DNA of 64,000 nucleotides from JAUVUV01 sp964548275 (GCA_964548275.1 CAZJQI010000019.1:1-64000), one strand, 5' to 3'; counted from the first letter of the stretch, positions 33,467 to 42,606 are shown. Program-made: numbers and translations. The notes: generated from the letters alone by a model not told the origin.

Positions 33467-34150
33467 ATGTTTAGCGCCAAAGATTATTTCGACCTGAAAG
33501 AATGTCCATTTCCGGAAATTTATAATGGGATCGAATATGTCTGGGAGGGGATTCCAAGAATCAAGGATGTGCTGAGCGAAAATCTCAAACCGGATATCCA
33601 TTCTTCGGTCAGGATCAGCCCTCACACTTTCATCGGGGAAAACGTTCAAATTGGCGCTAACACGGTTATAGAGCACGGAGCTGTGATCCTCGGGCCAGCG
33701 ATAATCGGCTCCGACTGCGAGATTCGCGCCGGTGCATACCTCCGTCCTGTTGTAATCGTCGGAAATGGTGCGGTTTTGGGAAACAGCTGCGAGTTCAAGA
33801 ACTGCTTTTTGCATAATGAGGCGAATGTGCCGCATTTCGCCTATGTCGGAGACAGCATTCTGGGTTACCAGGCCCACCTGGGAGCCGGAGTGAAGATTTC
33901 AAATGTTAAACTCACTTACGAAACGGTCAAGGTCAAGGGCCCGGAGGAACTGATCGATACCGGACTGCTCAAGTTCGGTGTGATCCTTGGGGACAAAACG
34001 GATATCGGCTGCAACAGCGTGCTCAATCCCGGCTCCATGATCGGACCCGAATCGATAGTTTACCCCGGTTCCTCCTGGCGCGGCATTCTTCCGGCTAAAC
34101 ATATCGTAAAGCTCAGGCAGACTTTCGAGGTCGTCCAGCGAAAGGGATAG
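33467..34150 (+). CDS. left-handed beta-helix (hexapeptide-repeat) protein, GlmU-C-like
   Basis: A 227-residue protein made of hexapeptide repeats: TFIGENVQIGANTVIEHGAVILGPAIIGSDCEIRAGAYLRPVVIVGNGAVLGNSCEFKNC, then VGDSILGYQAHLGAGVKISNVKL and LGDKTDIGCNSVLNPGSMIGPESIVYPG. The pattern resembles the acyltransferase half of GlmU or sugar nucleotidyltransferases without the nucleotidyl domain. The start at 33467 follows a GAGGAGG site, and the gene sits 4 bp after the phosphatase gene and 1 bp before the kinase. A trimeric sugar acetyltransferase or regulatory helix is likely; the substrate is unknown. Confidence 0.8.
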   Translation: MFSAKDYFDLKECPFPEIYNGIEYVWEGIPRIKDVLSENLKPDIHSSVRISPHTFIGENVQIGANTVIEHGAVILGPAIIGSDCEIRAGAYLRPVVIVGNGAVLGNSCEFKNCFLHNEANVPHFAYVGDSILGYQAHLGAGVKISNVKLTYETVKVKGPEELIDTGLLKFGVILGDKTDIGCNSVLNPGSMIGPESIVYPGSSWRGILPAKHIVKLRQTFEVVQRKG

Positions 34151-34151
34151 C

Positions 34152-35777
34152 ATGATCTCAACTGCCGGTCGACTTCCTCCTTCCCGCTGGCTGGAAGCTC
34201 TCGAAAAGGGCCTCCTTGACAGCCAGTTGTGCAATAATGTGGGCGATGACAACAGCCTGCTCATCGAACACAAAAATGTCCTGTATCAAGCCCTTCGCGG
34301 CTACCTGGCCACTCTCGGCGACTCAAAACCGGTATATATCGTTCGCGCCCCCGGCAGAATAAACCTGATTGGCATGCATGTTGACCATCGCGGTGGCTGT
34401 GTCAACCCGATCGCGATCAAGGAAACCGTGGTTGTGGCCTCCCCCAGGCAGGATGACAGGGTGAACCTGGCCAATGAAAACCGCGATTTCCCCCGTCGGG
34501 GTTTCCGTGTCAGTGAAGAACTTCCCGAAAAACCGGTGGCTGACTGGGACGACTGGACGGCGAAAAATCTCCAATCGCTTGCTGCTCGAGGCCTGAGTGG
34601 CGACTGGAGCAATTACTGCCGCGCTGCGGGCTGCTATCTGGCTAACCTGATCTGGCAGGAAAAAGACCTGAGGCCATCAACTTTCAAGGGCATGGACGTT
34701 TTTGTTGCAAGCAACATGCCCATGGCAGTGGGCCTCTCCAGTTCGAGCACGCTGGTTGTCTCGATGGCCCTGCTTTTCAGCCTGTTCAACAATTGCCAAA
34801 TCGACGATACTGCGATGATCGACCACTGCGGCACGGCTGAATGGTATGTCGGCACAAGGGGAGGCAAAGGAGATCACGCGGCAATAATCTTGAGCAGACA
34901 GGGCAAAATCACCCAGATCGCTTTTTTCCCGTTTGAAAAACGAAACCTCTCCTTTCCGAAGCAATACCGTGTCGTTGTCTGTAATTCATTGGTTTTGAGC
35001 CGCAAGGGTTCCGCAACCCGGCATTCATTCAACGAGCGAATTACAAGTTACGAAATCGGTTTCCTTTTGTTGAAAAAAATCATCGCAGCGAGTGGACTTG
35101 ACGAAAGCTCTATCCGCATGCTGCGTGATATAAGCCCCCAGAACCTGGGCCTGAACGACCGTGAAATCCTGGAACTTTTGCTTGAACTTCCCGAAAGAGT
35201 CGGCCGCAAAGAGGTGGATGCCGAACTGGGAGCTGAACACGGAGAGCTATTACGCAAGCTCTGGCAGACTCACCCGGAGCCCGAGCAGGGCTACCCGATC
35301 CGCGATGTCTGCCTTTTCGGGGTAGCCGAGTGCCTGCGCGCAAAGCTGTCCGCCGGGATACTGGAAAGGAGCGGGATCGAGGAATTCGGGCGCCTGATGA
35401 ATATCTCCCATGACGGTGACCGGGTCACCCGCTTTCACGGCGAAAGGCAGGTTCCGTGGAAAAGCTCGTTCACCAGGCAAACGCTGAGCACGCACTCTGC
35501 CGAGGGACCATTGCTGCACTTGCAGCCTGGGGGGTACCGGGTGAGCACTCCTCAGATCGACCGACTGGTCGATCTCTGCCTGGAAACTGACGGAGTTCTC
35601 GGAGCCCGGCTGACCGGAGCCGGATACGGCGGATGCGTGGCGGTTCTCGTTCACCAGGATGCAGTGGAGCCCCTTCTGGCAAGGCTCGAAAGCGGTTACT
35701 ACGCGCCCCGCGGCAGCTCCTGCGTGGCCGAGGTCTGTCGACCGCTTGCCGGCGCGAATTTCTACCAGGCGCCTTAG
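34152..35777 (+). CDS. galactokinase-like GHMP sugar-1-kinase
   Basis: A 541-residue GHMP kinase. The sugar-binding signature is APGRINLIGMHVDHRGG, in which the usual GEHTDY of galactokinase is GMHVDH; plant galacturonokinases have a similar GAHIDH. The ATP loop is PMAVGLSSSSTLV, a catalytic Asp probably lies in GGKGDHAAI, and motif 3 is RLTGAGYGGCVAVLV. An N-terminal extension of about 55 residues precedes the kinase core, and an insert is present around residues 330-430. The altered signature makes plain galactose unlikely, and a uronic acid or other aldose is possible. It is coupled to the phosphatase and beta-helix genes. Confidence 0.82.
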   Translation: MISTAGRLPPSRWLEALEKGLLDSQLCNNVGDDNSLLIEHKNVLYQALRGYLATLGDSKPVYIVRAPGRINLIGMHVDHRGGCVNPIAIKETVVVASPRQDDRVNLANENRDFPRRGFRVSEELPEKPVADWDDWTAKNLQSLAARGLSGDWSNYCRAAGCYLANLIWQEKDLRPSTFKGMDVFVASNMPMAVGLSSSSTLVVSMALLFSLFNNCQIDDTAMIDHCGTAEWYVGTRGGKGDHAAIILSRQGKITQIAFFPFEKRNLSFPKQYRVVVCNSLVLSRKGSATRHSFNERITSYEIGFLLLKKIIAASGLDESSIRMLRDISPQNLGLNDREILELLLELPERVGRKEVDAELGAEHGELLRKLWQTHPEPEQGYPIRDVCLFGVAECLRAKLSAGILERSGIEEFGRLMNISHDGDRVTRFHGERQVPWKSSFTRQTLSTHSAEGPLLHLQPGGYRVSTPQIDRLVDLCLETDGVLGARLTGAGYGGCVAVLVHQDAVEPLLARLESGYYAPRGSSCVAEVCRPLAGANFYQAP

Positions 35778-35861
35778 CCGACTCTCCGCTGTAAAAGCTT
35801 AAATCCTTGACACGGTTATGCAGTGCCTTTATTGCCAAAATTAAAACCGACACAAGAAACC

Positions 35862-37202
35862 ATGGCGAAAAAAAATCTTCCGAACAACATTTTTCAGCCT
35901 GAATTCGAGTGCGCAAGCCGCGATCACATTCGTGATATTCAAACCGAAAGACTGCGCAGGGTAGTGGCTTTCTGCCGGGACAAAGTTCCCTATTACCGGA
36001 AAAAGATGGAGCGTGCCGGAGTCAAAATTTCTGATATCAGGACACTCGATGATATTGTCAAAATTCCCCTCACCACCAAGGAGGACATGCGCTGGAACTA
36101 CCCGTTCGGTATGTTCGCAGTACCCCCCAGGGAGCTGATCCGGATTCATTCATCCAGCGGTACGACCGGAAACCCCACTGTGGTGGGCTACACCAGAGCC
36201 GACATTGAACTCTGGAGCGACCTCTGCGCCCGTTTCATCACCTCGGCCGGGGTCACCCCGGATGATACAATCCAGATAATGTTCGGTTACGGGCTTTTCA
36301 CCGGCGGGTTCGGCCTGCATTACGGTATGGAGCGGGTTGGTGCCACTGTAATCCCGGCCTCCAGCGGCAACACACGCAGGCAGATCAAGATCATGCGGGA
36401 TTTCGGAACCACCACGATGGTTTCCACCCCGAGCTATGCGCTCTACGTGGCGGATGCACTGCGCGATTTCGGCATCAACCCGGCGGAAATGGGATTCAAG
36501 GTGGGCCTTTTCGGAGCCGAGCCCTGGAGCGAGGCAATGCGGGCCAGGATCGAGAATGCCTTGGATATACACGCCACGGACAACTACGGTCTGAGCGAAA
36601 TTATCGGCCCCGGGGTGAGCGGGGAATGCGTTTTCAAGAACGGGATGCATCTCCAGGAGGACCATTTCCTGCCTGAGCTGATCGACCCGGAAACCCTCGA
36701 GCCGATAGATCCAGCCAGCGGGGCGAAAGGCGAGCTGGTTCTGACCACGCTTTCCAAGGAGGCCCTGCCGATTCTACGCTACCGCACCAAGGACCTGACA
36801 ACTTTCAACTACGAGCCTTGCGAATGCGGAAGAACCACTATGCGGATGTCAAAGGTCTCCGGCCGCACGGACGATATGCTGATTATCCGCGGAGTGAATA
36901 TCTTCCCTAGCCAGATCGAATCCGTGATACTCCAGGCGGACCACGTTCATCCGCACTACCTGATCACGGTAGACCGTAAAAACAACCTGGACTTTATCGA
37001 GGTGCAGGTGGAGGTGAGCGAGGACCTTTTCCACGACGAGATGCGCCAGCTTCAGGAACACCGGCTCAAGCTCAAGCGCGAGATAGAATCCACTCTCGGG
37101 CTGAGTATCGAGCTCAAGCTGGTAGAACCCAAGACACTGGTCCGCAGCGAGGGCAAGGCCAAGCGGGTTATCGACAAAAGGGGATCGGACAATGGAGTTT
37201 GA
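35862..37202 (+). CDS. paaK: phenylacetate-CoA ligase family protein
   Basis: A 446-residue AMP-forming ligase that makes aryl- or acyl-CoA from the free acid, ATP and CoA. HSSSGTTGNPTVVGYT is the AMP-binding P-loop, DNYGLSEIIGPGVSGEC the A5 motif, and VSGRTDDMLIIRGVNIFPSQIE the hinge before the mobile C-terminal domain, all as in PaaK. Start choice is uncertain: ATG at 35862 is favoured over a GTG at 35823 because family members begin near here. It overlaps the next gene by 11 bp. With the aminotransferase it may serve amino-acid or aryl-acid metabolism. Confidence 0.9.
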   Translation: MAKKNLPNNIFQPEFECASRDHIRDIQTERLRRVVAFCRDKVPYYRKKMERAGVKISDIRTLDDIVKIPLTTKEDMRWNYPFGMFAVPPRELIRIHSSSGTTGNPTVVGYTRADIELWSDLCARFITSAGVTPDDTIQIMFGYGLFTGGFGLHYGMERVGATVIPASSGNTRRQIKIMRDFGTTTMVSTPSYALYVADALRDFGINPAEMGFKVGLFGAEPWSEAMRARIENALDIHATDNYGLSEIIGPGVSGECVFKNGMHLQEDHFLPELIDPETLEPIDPASGAKGELVLTTLSKEALPILRYRTKDLTTFNYEPCECGRTTMRMSKVSGRTDDMLIIRGVNIFPSQIESVILQADHVHPHYLITVDRKNNLDFIEVQVEVSEDLFHDEMRQLQEHRLKLKREIESTLGLSIELKLVEPKTLVRSEGKAKRVIDKRGSDNGV

Positions 37203-38397
37203 CAGGTTTTTCAGCGCCGGGGGAAGCCGGCTGAAAAGCAGCAAGATCAGGGAACTGATGAAACTTGCCGGCGAACCCGGTATAATCTCGATGGCCGGCG
37301 GCATGCCGGACGCCGAACATTTTCCTTTCGAAGAGATCAGGAAAATAATCGATAGCTGGGATGCTGGCAAAAGGGCCGCTGCACTTCAATACGGCGCAAC
37401 CGGCGGGTATCCGCCTCTTGTGGAGCAGATCGCCGGGTATGTTTCGGCTTCCGGGGTGGAAACCCACGGCCAGGCGATCCTTCCCACAACAGGGGCGCAG
37501 CAGGCGATCCAGCTTCTTACCCGCATTTTCTGCGACCCAGGAGATACGGTGCTTGTCGAGCTGCCGACCTTTATCGGGGCAGTGGCGGTCTTTATCGGCT
37601 ACGGGGCCGAGCCGGAGGGCATTCTGATGGACGACCAGGGACTGATCCCTGTTGAGCTCGAAGAGAAAATCACTGAACTCAAGGAGCAGGACCGTTCACC
37701 AAAATTCCTTTACACCAACCCGACTTTTCAGAACCCCTCAGGCATCACGATGAGCCAGAACCGCAGGGATGAAATCTACTCGCTCTGCAGCCGCTACGAG
37801 TTGCCGATCATCGAGGATGATCCTTACCACGAGCTTTATTTCAAGGGAGTCCCGGAGGATTACAGGGGTCTGAAAGCCCGGGATGTGGATAACCGGGTGA
37901 TCCAGATCGGCACATTCAGCAAGATTCTCTCCCCGGGCCTGCGCCTGGGCTGGATGCTGGGCCCGCCGGAAGTTGTCACCCGCTGCGAGACCGCCAAACA
38001 GAGCGAGGACGCATGCTCTTCGAGTTTCAGCCAGGTGGTCGCCGCGGATTACCTGGCCGCAGGATACATAAATCAGTACACCGCCAAAATGCGCAGGATA
38101 TACAGCCAGAAATGCCGCCTGATGCTCGACTGCCTCGAAAGAGAAATGCCGGAGCAAGTGAGCTGGTCCCGACCGGCGGGCGGGTTTTTCACCTGGCTCA
38201 CCCTGCCCGGCCACATGGACAGCGAAAAACTGCTCGTGGAGAGTATCAAGCACAAGGTGGCCTTTGTCACCGGCAGCCCGTTCCATGTGGACGGCGGCGG
38301 AAGAAACAAACTTCGGCTCGCTTTCAGCAACAGCAGCCCCGAGCAGATAGAGCAAGGCATAAAAAGGCTCGCCGGTGTTACCCGCAGCATGATTTGA
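37192..38397 (+). CDS. PLP-dependent aminotransferase (LysN/MocR-type class I)
   Basis: A 401-residue fold-type I aminotransferase. PTTGAQQAIQLL binds the cofactor phosphate, YTNPTFQNPSG holds the conserved Asn and aromatic contact, EDDPYHEL the Asp pairing with the pyridine nitrogen, and GTFSKILSPGLRLGW the Schiff-base lysine. The N-terminus (FSAGGSRLKSSKIRELMKLAGEPGIISMAGGMPD) is that of the 2-aminoadipate/aromatic aminotransferase subgroup. Its start lies inside the end of the ligase gene, so the two are co-translated. Confidence 0.9.
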   Translation: MEFDRFFSAGGSRLKSSKIRELMKLAGEPGIISMAGGMPDAEHFPFEEIRKIIDSWDAGKRAAALQYGATGGYPPLVEQIAGYVSASGVETHGQAILPTTGAQQAIQLLTRIFCDPGDTVLVELPTFIGAVAVFIGYGAEPEGILMDDQGLIPVELEEKITELKEQDRSPKFLYTNPTFQNPSGITMSQNRRDEIYSLCSRYELPIIEDDPYHELYFKGVPEDYRGLKARDVDNRVIQIGTFSKILSPGLRLGWMLGPPEVVTRCETAKQSEDACSSSFSQVVAADYLAAGYINQYTAKMRRIYSQKCRLMLDCLEREMPEQVSWSRPAGGFFTWLTLPGHMDSEKLLVESIKHKVAFVTGSPFHVDGGGRNKLRLAFSNSSPEQIEQGIKRLAGVTRSMI

Positions 38398-38507
38398 GAA
38401 GATCCGCTTTTAGCCGATGGTGCGGAATTACGCCCGGCCTGTCAAATATTATCAATCCAGGCATTTTTAGCATTCTATTTCTGAAACCGATAAAAGGAGT
38501 CCGGAAA

Positions 38508-39497
38508 GTGTCTGACATCATTTCCAAGTTCAAGGACATGGCGCGCATGGCAAGTCGAACCATAGTATTGCCTGAGTCGACAGAGGAGCGAATGCTCAAG
38601 GCTGCCGAGATTATCATGGAAAAGGGGACAGCCGAGATTATCCTTCTCGGGGACGAGGGCGAGATCAAATCGGCTGCTCGGAGTGCGGGAGCGGATGTCA
38701 GCAAGGCACGTATCATCCCGCTGGAGGGAACTGCCCAGGCCAAGGAGCTGGCGAGCAAGCTGTACGAACTCAGGAAACACAAGGGTATGAGCGAAGAGCA
38801 GGCAGTCGAGACCCTGAAAACCCCGATGTATTATGCTGCGATGCTGGTCAAGGAGGATCTGGCGCATGGCTATGTTGCCGGGGCCGAGAACACCACCGGC
38901 AATACTCTCAAACCCGCTCTTCAGATAATCAAAACCAAGCCGGGGATAAATGTGGTGTCGAGCTTTTTTCTGATGGTACACCCGGACAACAGGTGGGGAG
39001 TGGACGGCTGCCTGTTTTTCGCTGACTGCGCTTTGGTTCCCGACCCGGACGAAAACCAATTGGCCGAGATAGCGATCACCACCGCCGACTCTTTCAAGAC
39101 CATGTTTAAAATGGAACCCCTGGTGGCGATGTTGAGTTTCTCCACCAAGGGCAGCGCCTCCCACCCAGCAGTGGACAAGGTTGCCAATGCGACCAAAATA
39201 GTCGCAGACAAACGGCCTGATATCAAAGTGGACGGAGAACTTCAGGCAGACGCAGCTCTTATCGAGAAAGTATGTGCAAGCAAGGCTCCGGGCTCTCCGT
39301 TAGCAGGCAAGGCTAACGTGCTTATCTTTCCGGACCTCAATTCCGGCAATATCGCCTACAAGCTGGTACAGCGGCTCGCCGGCGCAGAGGCGATCGGCCC
39401 TGTTATTCAGGGTATCGCAAAACCGGTGAACGACCTTTCGCGCGGCTGCTCGGTGGAGGACATAGTCAGTGTGGCCGCGATAACCGCGATCAGCTAA
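38508..39497 (+). CDS. pta: phosphate acetyltransferase
   Basis: Interconverts acetyl-CoA and acetyl phosphate, linking glycolytic carbon to ATP formation through acetate kinase (no ackA in the window). The protein has 329 residues, the short Pta form. Marks are RTIVLPESTEERMLKAA, YVAGAENTTGNTLKPALQI, SFFLM, MLSFSTKGSA and VDGELQADAAL near the C-terminal catalytic region. The start is a GTG at 38508 after AAAGGAG. The same frame is open back to 38013, but that part overlaps the aminotransferase gene and is not Pta-like. Confidence 0.95.
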   Translation: MSDIISKFKDMARMASRTIVLPESTEERMLKAAEIIMEKGTAEIILLGDEGEIKSAARSAGADVSKARIIPLEGTAQAKELASKLYELRKHKGMSEEQAVETLKTPMYYAAMLVKEDLAHGYVAGAENTTGNTLKPALQIIKTKPGINVVSSFFLMVHPDNRWGVDGCLFFADCALVPDPDENQLAEIAITTADSFKTMFKMEPLVAMLSFSTKGSASHPAVDKVANATKIVADKRPDIKVDGELQADAALIEKVCASKAPGSPLAGKANVLIFPDLNSGNIAYKLVQRLAGAEAIGPVIQGIAKPVNDLSRGCSVEDIVSVAAITAIS

Positions 39498-39529
39498 GTT
39501 GGATCACCAATAATAGCCTGGAAATTACT

Positions 39530-39555
39530 GTAAGGGCGGCATATATGTCGCCCGA
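39530..39555. repeat. REP-like palindrome
   Basis: GGGCGGCATA and TATGTCGCCC are near-perfect arms (one mismatch), preceded by GTAA and followed by GA, a shape close to the 28-bp family elsewhere in the window. It lies just before the AT-rich isomerase-like gene. Confidence 0.6.
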
Positions 39556-39637
39556 AAACGTGCTTTTTATGATTGTACTTTCTGACCTGCCCCCTTTTAG
39601 TAATCAGTAGTATCGTTATTGTGATCAAGCCATATTA

Positions 39638-39655
39638 GTTAATGTTTGCATTAAC
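39638..39655. promoter_or_regulatory. inverted repeat, possible operator
   Basis: GTTAATG and CATTAAC are perfect 7-bp arms around TTTG, about 110 bp before the start of the isomerase-like gene. It has the size of a dimeric repressor site; no matching regulator is in the window. Confidence 0.35.
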
Positions 39656-39764
39656 AGGTAGAACATCAGCAAGGCTTCGATTCGTTTAGAGTGGCTATTT
39701 ACTCCGGAATCACATGGCGAATTCAGGCAAAATAAACAACCATGTATAAAAAAGGAGGAAACAA

Positions 39765-41312
39765 ATGAATCGGCGTACTCTAATAAGAAGTTTTGGAGCT
39801 ATATCTGCAAGCGCATTATCGGCAATCAATTTAATAGTTGCTAAAAATGCGAACGCAAAAACCTGGATATCTCGAGGGGTGATAAAAGATGGGACAATCA
39901 GTCCTCGTAATGTAAAAATCAACCTTAAGCCTGTAATGACTAATTTAATTCACACTGATGTGTGGGAAGGGCCATGCAGATGGGCACCTGCGAGTGTCAG
40001 TGAAGAAAAAGCACGGGCAGAAGAAAGCTTTTTAAAATGGGCAAAGGAATGTAAGGAGAGCAAATTTGGTCTTGACGAAGAAAATGTAAAAATTTTAGAG
40101 CCAGTCCATATTAAATTTTCCGAAGATTTTATTTTAAGACAGGAAGAACTGAATAAACTGAAACCGGAGGACCAGAAAACAGACGTTTATTTTATCATCC
40201 CGCGCGGATCTTCAATTGCTGCTTTTGAGATCGGCAAGCAGTTTAATAAACCGATCATAATGATAGGCTTGAATTGTAGAAATGTAGATATTGCTGCTTA
40301 TTCAAGAAGCAAAGGTTATGAAGCTTTTGTTCCCGGAAATTATAATGAACTGAATAAGCTTGTTTCCCTCCTACGCGCCAGAAAAGTATTTACTCAGACC
40401 CGTGTTTTATTCCCGACAGATAGTGGTTTACCGGCAGTAGCTTCTGTGGCTGGTATAAACGACCCTGAAGATCTTGAGACAAGATTCGGGATCGCTGTTA
40501 AAAAGATCTCTTATAAAGAACTTGCCGGGAAGATGAATAATGTGATGAAAAGCAAAATGGAAAGGGAAAAGGCTGAACAATTTGCGAATGAACTGCTAGG
40601 GAATGCTCAGGAATCATACATTGATAGAAAGTATGTTGTCAGGAGTATTGAATTCTATCAAACTGTGAAAAGCTTGATGAAGAGACACGGTTGCAATGCA
40701 TTCACTATAGAGTGCTTTGAATTTTGCAGCAGTAGACTTCCAGAAGAATGGACGATTACTCCCTGTTTAATTCACACTCTGCTTAGAGATCAGGGATTTG
40801 CATCTTCATGTGAAGCAGACTTGGGTTCTTTGCTGGGCATGCGATTGTTAATGTCCGTATCAAAGAAATCCTGCCATCAGGGTAATGCAGATCCGAAGAG
40901 TGAAAATACTTTTAGAATAAATCATAGTGTACCTGGCATAAAAATGAATGGTTATGACCAACCTGACTTACCTTATAAATTGGGACGTTTTACTGAATGT
41001 GGGTGGGGGACCAAAGCGGTGGTTGATTTTACAGATAATACTGAAAAAAGAGTTACTGTGGCCAGAGTCAATCCTTCCGCTACAAAGATACTCGTGCTAA
41101 ATGGTGAGCTTGTGGGAACCAGCGGTTGGGACAAGGACTACTTGGGTTGCTCTGTTGAAGCTGTAATTAAGCCACCGAATGGAAGAACTGACGAATTCAT
41201 GAAGAAGCGAATTGATTATGGGAATCACCTTCCATGGGTTTATGGAGATTATAACGATGAAATACAACAGCTTGGTAAAATGCTCGATTTGGAAGTTGAA
41301 GTAATCAGTTGA
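39765..41312 (+). CDS. Tat-exported L-fucose/arabinose-isomerase-like protein
   Basis: A 515-residue protein with a twin-arginine signal (NRRTLIRSFGAISASALSA, later NANA cleavage). The body resembles the L-fucose/L-arabinose isomerase superfamily: FIIPRGSSIAAFEIGKQFNKPIIMIG in the N-terminal Rossmann-like part, TIECFEF and SSCEADLGSLLGMRLLM with candidate metal ligands Glu and Asp, and FRINHSVPGIKM with a candidate His. An excellent AAGGAGGAAAC site precedes the ATG. The gene is visibly AT-rich compared with its neighbours and is flanked by palindromes, suggesting acquisition. Export of an isomerase-fold protein is odd, so its reaction may differ from the family's. Confidence 0.75.
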   Translation: MNRRTLIRSFGAISASALSAINLIVAKNANAKTWISRGVIKDGTISPRNVKINLKPVMTNLIHTDVWEGPCRWAPASVSEEKARAEESFLKWAKECKESKFGLDEENVKILEPVHIKFSEDFILRQEELNKLKPEDQKTDVYFIIPRGSSIAAFEIGKQFNKPIIMIGLNCRNVDIAAYSRSKGYEAFVPGNYNELNKLVSLLRARKVFTQTRVLFPTDSGLPAVASVAGINDPEDLETRFGIAVKKISYKELAGKMNNVMKSKMEREKAEQFANELLGNAQESYIDRKYVVRSIEFYQTVKSLMKRHGCNAFTIECFEFCSSRLPEEWTITPCLIHTLLRDQGFASSCEADLGSLLGMRLLMSVSKKSCHQGNADPKSENTFRINHSVPGIKMNGYDQPDLPYKLGRFTECGWGTKAVVDFTDNTEKRVTVARVNPSATKILVLNGELVGTSGWDKDYLGCSVEAVIKPPNGRTDEFMKKRIDYGNHLPWVYGDYNDEIQQLGKMLDLEVEVIS

Positions 41313-41342
41313 ATTCCTAAAATTAGGAGGTTAAAAGGGGTA

Positions 41343-41528
41343 TCATCGATTCATCCAACCGAGCTTCAGTGGTTTGAGGATCAACCATACATCTTCCTGA
41401 ACATAATCGTGCTGGATAAAGTGGGCTTTCAGGCTGTCTGCATGTTCGCTTCCCGGCCTCTCGACCTTGACCGTTAGTTTCCAGTCCGCCGCAAAGCACG
41501 GTATTGCAATCAGCAGCAGTAGAGCCAA
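41343..41528 (-). CDS. possible small exported protein or gene fragment
   Basis: A 61-residue frame starting at TTG (41528) with a convincing signal peptide (MALLLLIAIPCFAADW) and then KLTVKVERPGSEHADSLKAHF. An in-frame TAG lies ten codons upstream and no clear ribosome site is present. Half of a palindrome abuts its 5' end. It could be a real small secreted protein or the remnant of a longer gene. I do not recognise the sequence. Confidence 0.35.
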   Translation of the reverse strand: MALLLLIAIPCFAADWKLTVKVERPGSEHADSLKAHFIQHDYVQEDVWLILKPLKLGWMNR

Positions 41529-41537
41529 AACTCCACA

Positions 41538-41554
41538 GCATGCCTCGCCCTAAC
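41538..41554. repeat. half of a REP-like palindrome
   Basis: GCATGCCTCGCCCTAAC matches the right arm of the GGGCGAGG-type palindromes at 22898 and 56462, but the left arm is missing. It lies between the small frame and the terminator at 41566. Confidence 0.45.
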
Positions 41555-41565
41555 GAATAAAAACG

Positions 41566-41603
41566 AAAAGCCCCACCTGCAAAATCTACGGGTGGGGCTT
41601 TTT
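41566..41603 (-). terminator. intrinsic terminator of the TIM-barrel gene
   Basis: AAAAGCCCCACC (41566-41577) pairs perfectly with GGTGGGGCTTTT (41591-41602) around a 13-base loop. It lies 24 bp beyond the stop of the minus-strand sugar isomerase gene, with T-runs on both strands. Confidence 0.85.
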
Positions 41604-41626
41604 GTCGCCTGATTTTACTCTTCCGG

Positions 41627-42379
41627 TTATTCCATCAAGCTCCTCATCAGTTTTATATCCTCTGCCAGCTGCTGGACACTGTTGTCTTTGTTGAACTCGA
41701 AAAACAGCCAGCCGTCGTAGCTCTTCTTTTTCAACCGCAGGAGGATTTCTTTCCACATATCCCTGAAATCCGCCAGGGGGAGGTTCCGTTCGCCGTCGTT
41801 TGCCTGCACGTGCACGTAGGCCAGCCTGGGATAGATCTTTTCCAGGTTCGCCAGATTCCAGTCGTAGTCATTCGGCCGGATCAACTGGTAGTATGTGTAG
41901 AGATTGGGGTGGCCCGCTCCGTGGATCACCTTGAGCACGTTATCTCCGCCCTCGGTAGGGGTGTTGTCGTGGAACTCGAAAGCGACCTTGATATTCTTTT
42001 CCGCGGCCATCCCGGCAATTTCCCTTGAGGTGGAGGTAATTTTCTCAAACTGCTCGGGGTTTACCTCCTCTGGCCTGACCCATCCACCCCAGACCCGTAT
42101 CACTCCGGCGCCCAGCAGAGCGGCTTTCTCGACTATGGCCGCGAAATCCGCCGGGGCATGATCAAGAACATCGAAATAGGAGCCGTAGCTCGGGATAGCC
42201 AGGCCTGCGTTGCGGCATTTCTCTGCGACACTGGCCGCATACTCTGCTGGCGAACCGGGTTTGACATGGATATCCGCACCCCACTCGATCCCTTCAAGCT
42301 CCTGCTGCCTGGCAATCTCGATTATCTCCTCGGCTGGCTTTTCGCGAAACGTAACACTGCAAAGTCCAAGCTTGAACAT
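41627..42379 (-). CDS. sugar phosphate isomerase/epimerase (xylose-isomerase-like TIM barrel)
   Basis: A 250-residue protein of the AP-endonuclease-2/xylose-isomerase-like TIM-barrel family. LEGIEWGADIHV, VIRVWGGWV, VAFEFHDNTPTEGGDNVLKVI (Glu and His metal ligands), LAYVHVQANDGERN and DGWLFFEFNKDN (final Glu ligand) are in the usual order. Members isomerise or epimerise sugars and inositols or act in lyase steps; the substrate is not evident. No signal peptide. It is a single-gene unit ending at a strong terminator, divergent from queC. Confidence 0.85.
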   Translation of the reverse strand: MFKLGLCSVTFREKPAEEIIEIARQQELEGIEWGADIHVKPGSPAEYAASVAEKCRNAGLAIPSYGSYFDVLDHAPADFAAIVEKAALLGAGVIRVWGGWVRPEEVNPEQFEKITSTSREIAGMAAEKNIKVAFEFHDNTPTEGGDNVLKVIHGAGHPNLYTYYQLIRPNDYDWNLANLEKIYPRLAYVHVQANDGERNLPLADFRDMWKEILLRLKKKSYDGWLFFEFNKDNSVQQLAEDIKLMRSLME

Positions 42380-42606
42380 GATGTTTACTCCCTGTTAATA
42401 ATTCTGATCGATTATTGATTTTAATTTCTTATCTGCGGAAAGCCTTCGAAATACCACGCAAGCTACCACCGAGGCTGAAGTTTTGTCAAGGGAACTGCCC
42501 GGTATGCCCTTTGTGCACTGTCTTGATTTTCCCCTTTGTTTTTCCCATATTCCTGGTGTCGGTTCACAGCATATTTTTACCAATCCCTGGTTCAAATCGA
42601 GGGTAC

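Noticed and set aside
38013..38507. Upstream extension of the pta frame
   Set aside because: It overlaps the aminotransferase gene in another frame and does not resemble Pta; the GTG at 38508 has a good ribosome site.
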